Assembly: GCA_963082975.1 (NCBI GenBank)
Contig: OY720349.1
Span: 49,085,962-49,149,961, forward strand
DNA from: Labia minor
Taxonomy: Eukaryota > Arthropoda > Insecta > Dermaptera > Spongiphoridae
Length of the DNA: 64,000 nucleotides
Direction of reading: 5' to 3'
This document shows positions 59,605 through 64,000 of the stretch, piece by piece. The position numbers were made by a program, and so were the translations under genes. Numbering within the stretch: position 1 is the first letter of the stretch; every line of letters starts with the position of its first letter. A model generated the notes under the pieces. It was not told the origin of the DNA, did no database searches, and saw only the letters and a program-made list of their open reading frames with translations.

Positions 59605-60890
59605 TCACATCGCCTCTTTTATATTATATATAATTTAATTAATTATATTTAAAAAAAAAGTTTTGTCTTTTTTTTTTTCATTGATTTACATTAGCTAACT
59701 AAATATTAAAGTAAAGATATATATTTTACTTTCACTCGATTACTTTTACTTATATATTTAAACAGTTTAAAATAACAGATGAAATATAAACATTTTTTAA
59801 ATAATATTTAAAATAAATATAAATTATTTAAAAAGATAATAATGATATATTTTATTATATTCTGTTTTTCTTTCCATTTAAAATATAAAAATCTTGAATT
59901 ATTTATTTATTAATCCAATTTATCGTTTAAATTTCATTATAATAGATTGAAAGTAAATCATGAATGAAGGGATAATCAAATTTTTTATTTTAAATATCAA
60001 AATATGTTAATAAAAATATTTTGTAATTCCATTGACCTTTTTTATATAATGTATATTAGATTCTCGAGTATGTGTATTTAAGTAAATTATTTATTCATTC
60101 CCTGTTGATATTCGATATCAGATGTTAAAAATTCTCAACATTGTTTATACAAAATAAAATTGTTAATTATGTTTTTGTCGTTTTAGAATAAACGATGAGG
60201 TGATTTTTATTCTGATATAAGAATAATTTAAAAATATACAAGGTACGAAATTGTATAACATCATTTGATTTTAAATACTAATAATTGTTCTTTGTATGTT
60301 GAAATGTTAAAAAAAAGCTTTAGAAAAAAATTTGTTAAATGGCCTGACAATGAAATAGTGTTTTAATGATTAATGAAAATTCAACGGTATTCATGTATGA
60401 TGATGGATATTTTAATTAAAATTGTATCTTTTTTTTTTTAATTAGATTAGTTAAAAATTGGAAAAAAATAGGGCTGAAATAAATGCTTGCAAAAATATAT
60501 TCTACGATAGAGAAGGTTGAAATATGGGCTATGGTGTAAATATGAACAATCAGTTTTATGCTTGCATGATACTCTAATCTCATGTCGATCATTCGAGGTG
60601 ATATCCGCAGCGATTTAAACATTTTAACTCATTTTGAGGCCTGCCTACATATTAGATAATGTGATACTTAGTTTATTTGGTTCCGCGCTCATCTGAAATT
60701 TTTATAGGTTCGTACATTCGATTTTTTCTTCCTATATTATGTTCATATAATATGTTAGTTGTGTACGTTTTAAAACGATTTATTTATGCTTCAATATGCT
60801 TTTTGGAATATATATAGGAACAAGTAAAATAATGTGATCGAATTGACGTGAAGATGTAAATATTGGCTAACTACTGACGAGTAAATTTAG
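59605..60890. other. AT-rich spacer
   Basis: Low complexity. Slightly more complex near 60540-60720, without a recognisable feature. Confidence 0.45.
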
Positions 60891-60899
60891 GCTAGTAGA

Positions 60900-61316
60900 C
60901 AGAGGCGGATTAAACGCCGGGCGGACCTGGCGGCCGCCCGGGGCCCACCAGCCCGAGGGGCCCACCGTAACCTAAATAAAAATATTTCCTTAAAAAAAAT
61001 TTAAAAAAACTGTTGAGTTTATGGATAATCGTAGTTTAAATAAAACAAGTTATTCTTGATACAGATCTTTATTGAACAACAGATCTTTATTCGGTCGTGT
61101 TTGAACCCCGATTAACTTAAGAAAAAATAATCAATTTTGGGTCTCGGCGACCACAGTAAAAATTATGTATTTTTTACATAAGTATTATATATGTAAATAT
61201 AAAACAGTCTAAATTATAATATAAACAAAATTTGTCTTTCAATTATAATTGTAAATAACAGAGGGCCCATTTCAATTTTACCGCCCGGGGCCCCAAATCA
61301 ACTTAATCCGCCACTG
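60900..61316. mobile_element. hAT MITE with perfect target duplication
   Basis: Ends CAGAGGCGGATTAA and TTAATCCGCCACTG are inverted, flanked by the 8-bp duplication CTAGTAGA (60892-60899 and 61317-61324). GC-rich subterminal stretches (GGCGGCCGCCCGGGGCCC left, ACCGCCCGGGGCCCC right) are typical. No coding sequence. Confidence 0.9.
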
Positions 61317-61389
61317 CTAGTAGATATTTGTACCATTTCAAACTTAAAAGATCACTTGTTAGATAGCTAATAACCTAAAAATTAATCAG

Positions 61390-61690
61390 TCAACAGTGGT
61401 GATACAATTGCAGCTATTGGATATGATCACACATCTGATGTCTGGGTGTCACATAACTTATCACAAAGAAAATTGATAAGCAGAATTCCTTTCAGAAATA
61501 AAATTGAAAAATCTTGAAGTGTATGATCACAAGAGACGAAAAATGCATCGTTTATAACAATGTTAAACGAAATCATCTAAGAAAAATGAAAGTCCATTAA
61601 CTGAAGCAAATCCTTGTTTGCTGGAAAATTTATGCAAGAATCTAGAAATTTCAAGGGATAAAATTTCTTGTTTTGTAATTAAATATGTAA
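61390..61690 (+). mobile_element. mariner transposase fragment
   Basis: Encodes DVWVSHNLSQRKLISRI (the family's GVWVPHxLTxKNLxxRI) and, after a frame break, ITRDEKCIVYNNVKRN (the family's ITGDEKWxxYDNxKR). The Asp of the second piece is the second catalytic residue. Both termini and the last catalytic Asp are missing. It may be the other half of an old mariner into which the neighbouring hAT MITE inserted. Confidence 0.65.
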
Positions 61691-62655
61691 AACATATAAA
61701 TGTTATTTTATTTTGTATTTTCTTTTTTCTTTAGGAATTTTTAAAACATTATTACCAGTAGCTCATATTTGCACCACTTTTCTCGAATATTGATTTCCTA
61801 AAAAATTGAAAAATCTTCATTTAATTTAAAGTGAAATGATTTTAGAAGGAACTTTCTACAAAATACCTAGTAAACTTGTCCCAGTCTATGTTGGAGGAAT
61901 TAATTTTACATCAAGTTAATTTTTAATACCTGGTATTGGATTCAGGGATATGGTAGCCCATATTTACAACTTCTACTCTACCCATAACACAAATTAAGAA
62001 AACCACTTATTATAATCAATCTCTCGATCATTTGCAAACTAAGGTTGACAAAAACTAATATATTAAATTTATTTATTCAATTAAAATATGTTTTAAATGA
62101 AATCAGGATAAAATGATAAAATAAATTATATTATTGATAGAAGGAAATAGTGGCATATATTATTATTAATTCACCACGGATCTTATATATGAATAAAATA
62201 AAAAACCTTCTATATGACGGTTATTTATATTAACATATATTATTACATTTTTCATTTAAAATATATAAATTCTTAAAATTGCCTTGCCATAAAATTAATT
62301 ATATTTTATATGACACTTTTTCTCTTATTTTTTCTCTCATTCTTTCTTTCTTTTCAATTAATTCTTTAATAAACATAAAAGAAAATTTAATTTAATATTC
62401 TTTTTGAATGTTTCCACGCGAGGTTAAATTTACACCCCGTTCAGCTTTTGTCTTTAAATGGAGAAAATATACATATAGTATTTACACTAAAGTAATAGAA
62501 AAAAAGGAGAGAAGAAAAAAAGAGGAAAGAAAAAATGCGACATCTCTTTTAAATCACTCGAAGTTGGATTTAAAAACGGTTTTCTCGAGATATAGTGTTC
62601 ATGTTTCTTTCTATATATCTAAGGGTATCTCATTTTCTTAAAATTGTATTTAAAG
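61691..62655. other. AT-rich spacer
   Basis: Low complexity with some purine-rich runs near 62490-62530. An open frame at 62408-62641 is lysine/serine rich without a domain and is not called. Confidence 0.45.
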
Positions 62656-62763
62656 AGCGCCGAGCCGTTTCAAAGTCTCAAAGAATTCGTTATATTGAAG
62701 GGAGGCTTTCCTCATCCAAACCCCAAAGAGATAAGGGTATATAAATAAGATAGAAAATAGTGG

Positions 62764-62788
62764 TGGGGAGCGGGGTGGGGTGGGGGGG
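62764..62788 (+). other. G-quadruplex-forming motif
   Basis: Four G runs (62765-62768, 62772-62775, 62777-62780, 62782-62788) are separated by loops of 3, 1 and 1 bases, an ideal intramolecular quadruplex pattern. It lies at the edge of a small complex patch (62655-62790). Confidence 0.8.
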
Positions 62789-63119
62789 TAAGAACAAAAA
62801 GAAACTTTAAGAAATTAAGTACAAATATTCCAATTAAAAAAAAGATCTTGCCTTTATAAGTTAATGATTTGTGAATATTATTTTCAAACAAATGAACATT
62901 TTCAAATTATAATTTCAAATAGTTTCATAATTAAAATTTTTAAAATTCATTATTTTAAAATGTGTATTATATTTAATTATTTTATTTAAATTAACATTTG
63001 TTTGTAATCAGAGTTTATTTATTTAAATTTTTTTTTTTTTTTGCATTTTATGATCTACTTATTTCCACTTCTACCTCCCTTCGTATTTATTTGAATTTCA
63101 AATTAATTATAAATTTTTA

Positions 63120-63205
63120 AATTTAGGTGAACTTGGCATAGTTCGATCGCTTGACCTCAAGTTCACTGGACCAGGGTTATAATCACGAGACTATCCTCAT
63201 GATCT
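63120..63205 (+). mobile_element. Possible tRNA-derived SINE fragment
   Basis: TTGGCATAGTTCGATCGC resembles an A box and CAGGGTTATAATCAC a decayed B box about 40 nt later, with CTTGACCTCAAG between as an anticodon-arm-like hairpin. Weak evidence. Confidence 0.25.
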
Positions 63206-63835
63206 TCAGAGTTTATTAATTAAACTTAGGAGTGTTTTATAATAATTTTAATTATAATTTTATATAACAGAATTTAAAACCAATCATTCATTTATTGAAT
63301 TAGATACTTATCAAGGTATAAAAAATTAATTTTCAATTTTAATAAAATTTCCAATTAAAATCCAAATTCCGAATGGCTTTTAATTAATGAGATTTTTTTT
63401 TTTAATTATTCTGTTAAAGAATTTTTTTATTTTCTATATATATAAATGTTAATTATTTTTATTAAAAGAGATTTTAATAGATAAAAAAAAGGAGTTCAAG
63501 ATATCTTAATAATTTCTTCAGTAAATTCTTTGAAGTTTTTATTTAAAATGATCAAAGCCAAGTGTATTAATGATGATACTAATGAATAGAGTCAGTCAAC
63601 CCTTTGAAAATTTAATCAATTGTTTTGGTAATTCATTCCTTCGTCATTTCCTAAGGATTAGTTCAAATAAAATCAATAATCATAAATTCACTTACAATAT
63701 TAATTTACCATAAAAATAGAATTATTTTATTTATGAAGTAAATTATTGGAGAAAATTAATTTATTATTTTATTAAACTTGTGTAGTAAAGATTATTTAAT
63801 ACGAATGTTGGACTAAAAAAGTAAAACAAAAGTAA

Positions 63836-63900
63836 TCTCTGACTTTTGAACATTCTATGAAAGGACAACGCCTATCAAGAAGGTTAGTCTCTTATGTGGG
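63836..63900 (-). repeat. SINE body fragment
   Basis: CTCTGACTTTTGAACATTC, AAGGACAACGCCTATCAAG and GGTTAGTCTCTTATG align with 36853-36915, the tail of the SINE at 36850-37095. Only the tail is seen here; the window ends soon after. Confidence 0.5.
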
Positions 63901-64000
63901 GATTGCTGGGCAACAGAACGAAAAAACCAAAGAGTAAGGACATAAGTATTTCCTATGAAGAGAAAAACACACAGATTTTTCAAAAACGTGAGAATACCTG

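Noticed and set aside
1-64000. CRISPR arrays, operons, bacterial promoters, rRNA genes
   Set aside because: No regularly spaced direct repeats, no gene clusters and no ribosomal sequence; the window is plainly eukaryotic.

Overview
This window is eukaryotic, non-coding and transposon-rich. The DNA is very A+T rich, full of AT, CA and GACA-type microsatellites, and has no long open reading frames outside transposon remains. There are no operons, Shine-Dalgarno sites, rRNA genes or CRISPR arrays. The mobile elements present (Helitrons, Helentron-like elements, hAT, Tc1/mariner and pogo, piggyBac, Penelope-like, RTE-like LINEs, tRNA-SINEs) point to an invertebrate, most likely an arthropod. I cannot place it more closely. 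It reads as an intron or intergenic tract. Family names below rest on visible ends, target-site duplications (TSDs) and protein motifs, not on database hits.

The dominant feature is a dispersed family, here called HINE-1, with eleven copies (near 0.3, 2.2, 3.1, 5.2, 12.3, 15.4, 26.9, 34.3, 49.5, 53.2 and 58.2 kb). Its layout is that of non-autonomous Helentrons (HINEs; Drosophila DINE-1/INE-1 is the model). It has an 11-bp subterminal inverted repeat, ACCGACCGACG, and a central (GTCY)n microsatellite. At the 3' end it has a 6-bp stem-loop (GACCTG/CAGGTC) followed by AACTTA. A second, unrelated-looking family, HINE-2 (10.1 and 48.2 kb), repeats the same plan with different sequence. In both, the 5' module is duplicated internally. 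Most HINE-1 copies also carry one or two perfect TGACGTCA (CRE) palindromes, usually 20 bp apart.

Several nested insertions give relative ages. A 467-bp Helitron sits inside the HINE-1 copy at 3.05-4.02 kb, and the copy at 34.3 kb supplies the empty site. A piggyBac-like element (11979-13436) contains a HINE-1 copy that itself contains a mariner end. A hAT transposon with a decayed transposase (38536-41462) contains a 237-bp hAT MITE (39093-39329). A Helitron (53808-54983) carries an RTE-like LINE fragment. Other DNA transposons lie at 7948, 9324, 21398, 23426, 37631, 52753, 60900 and about 61390. Penelope-like terminal repeats occur near 9.7, 16.9, 31.0 and 34.0 kb, and the last forms a perfect 105-bp inverted repeat.

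Between the repeats are islands of more complex, higher-GC, single-copy sequence (about 6.6, 11.2, 13.8, 19.3, 27.6, 31.8, 32.8, 41.8, 46.1, 47.4, 51.3, 55.7, 57.7 and 59.4 kb). These are the best candidates for conserved regulatory DNA. The only host coding sequence I would argue for is one possible terminal exon on the minus strand at 4277-4429.
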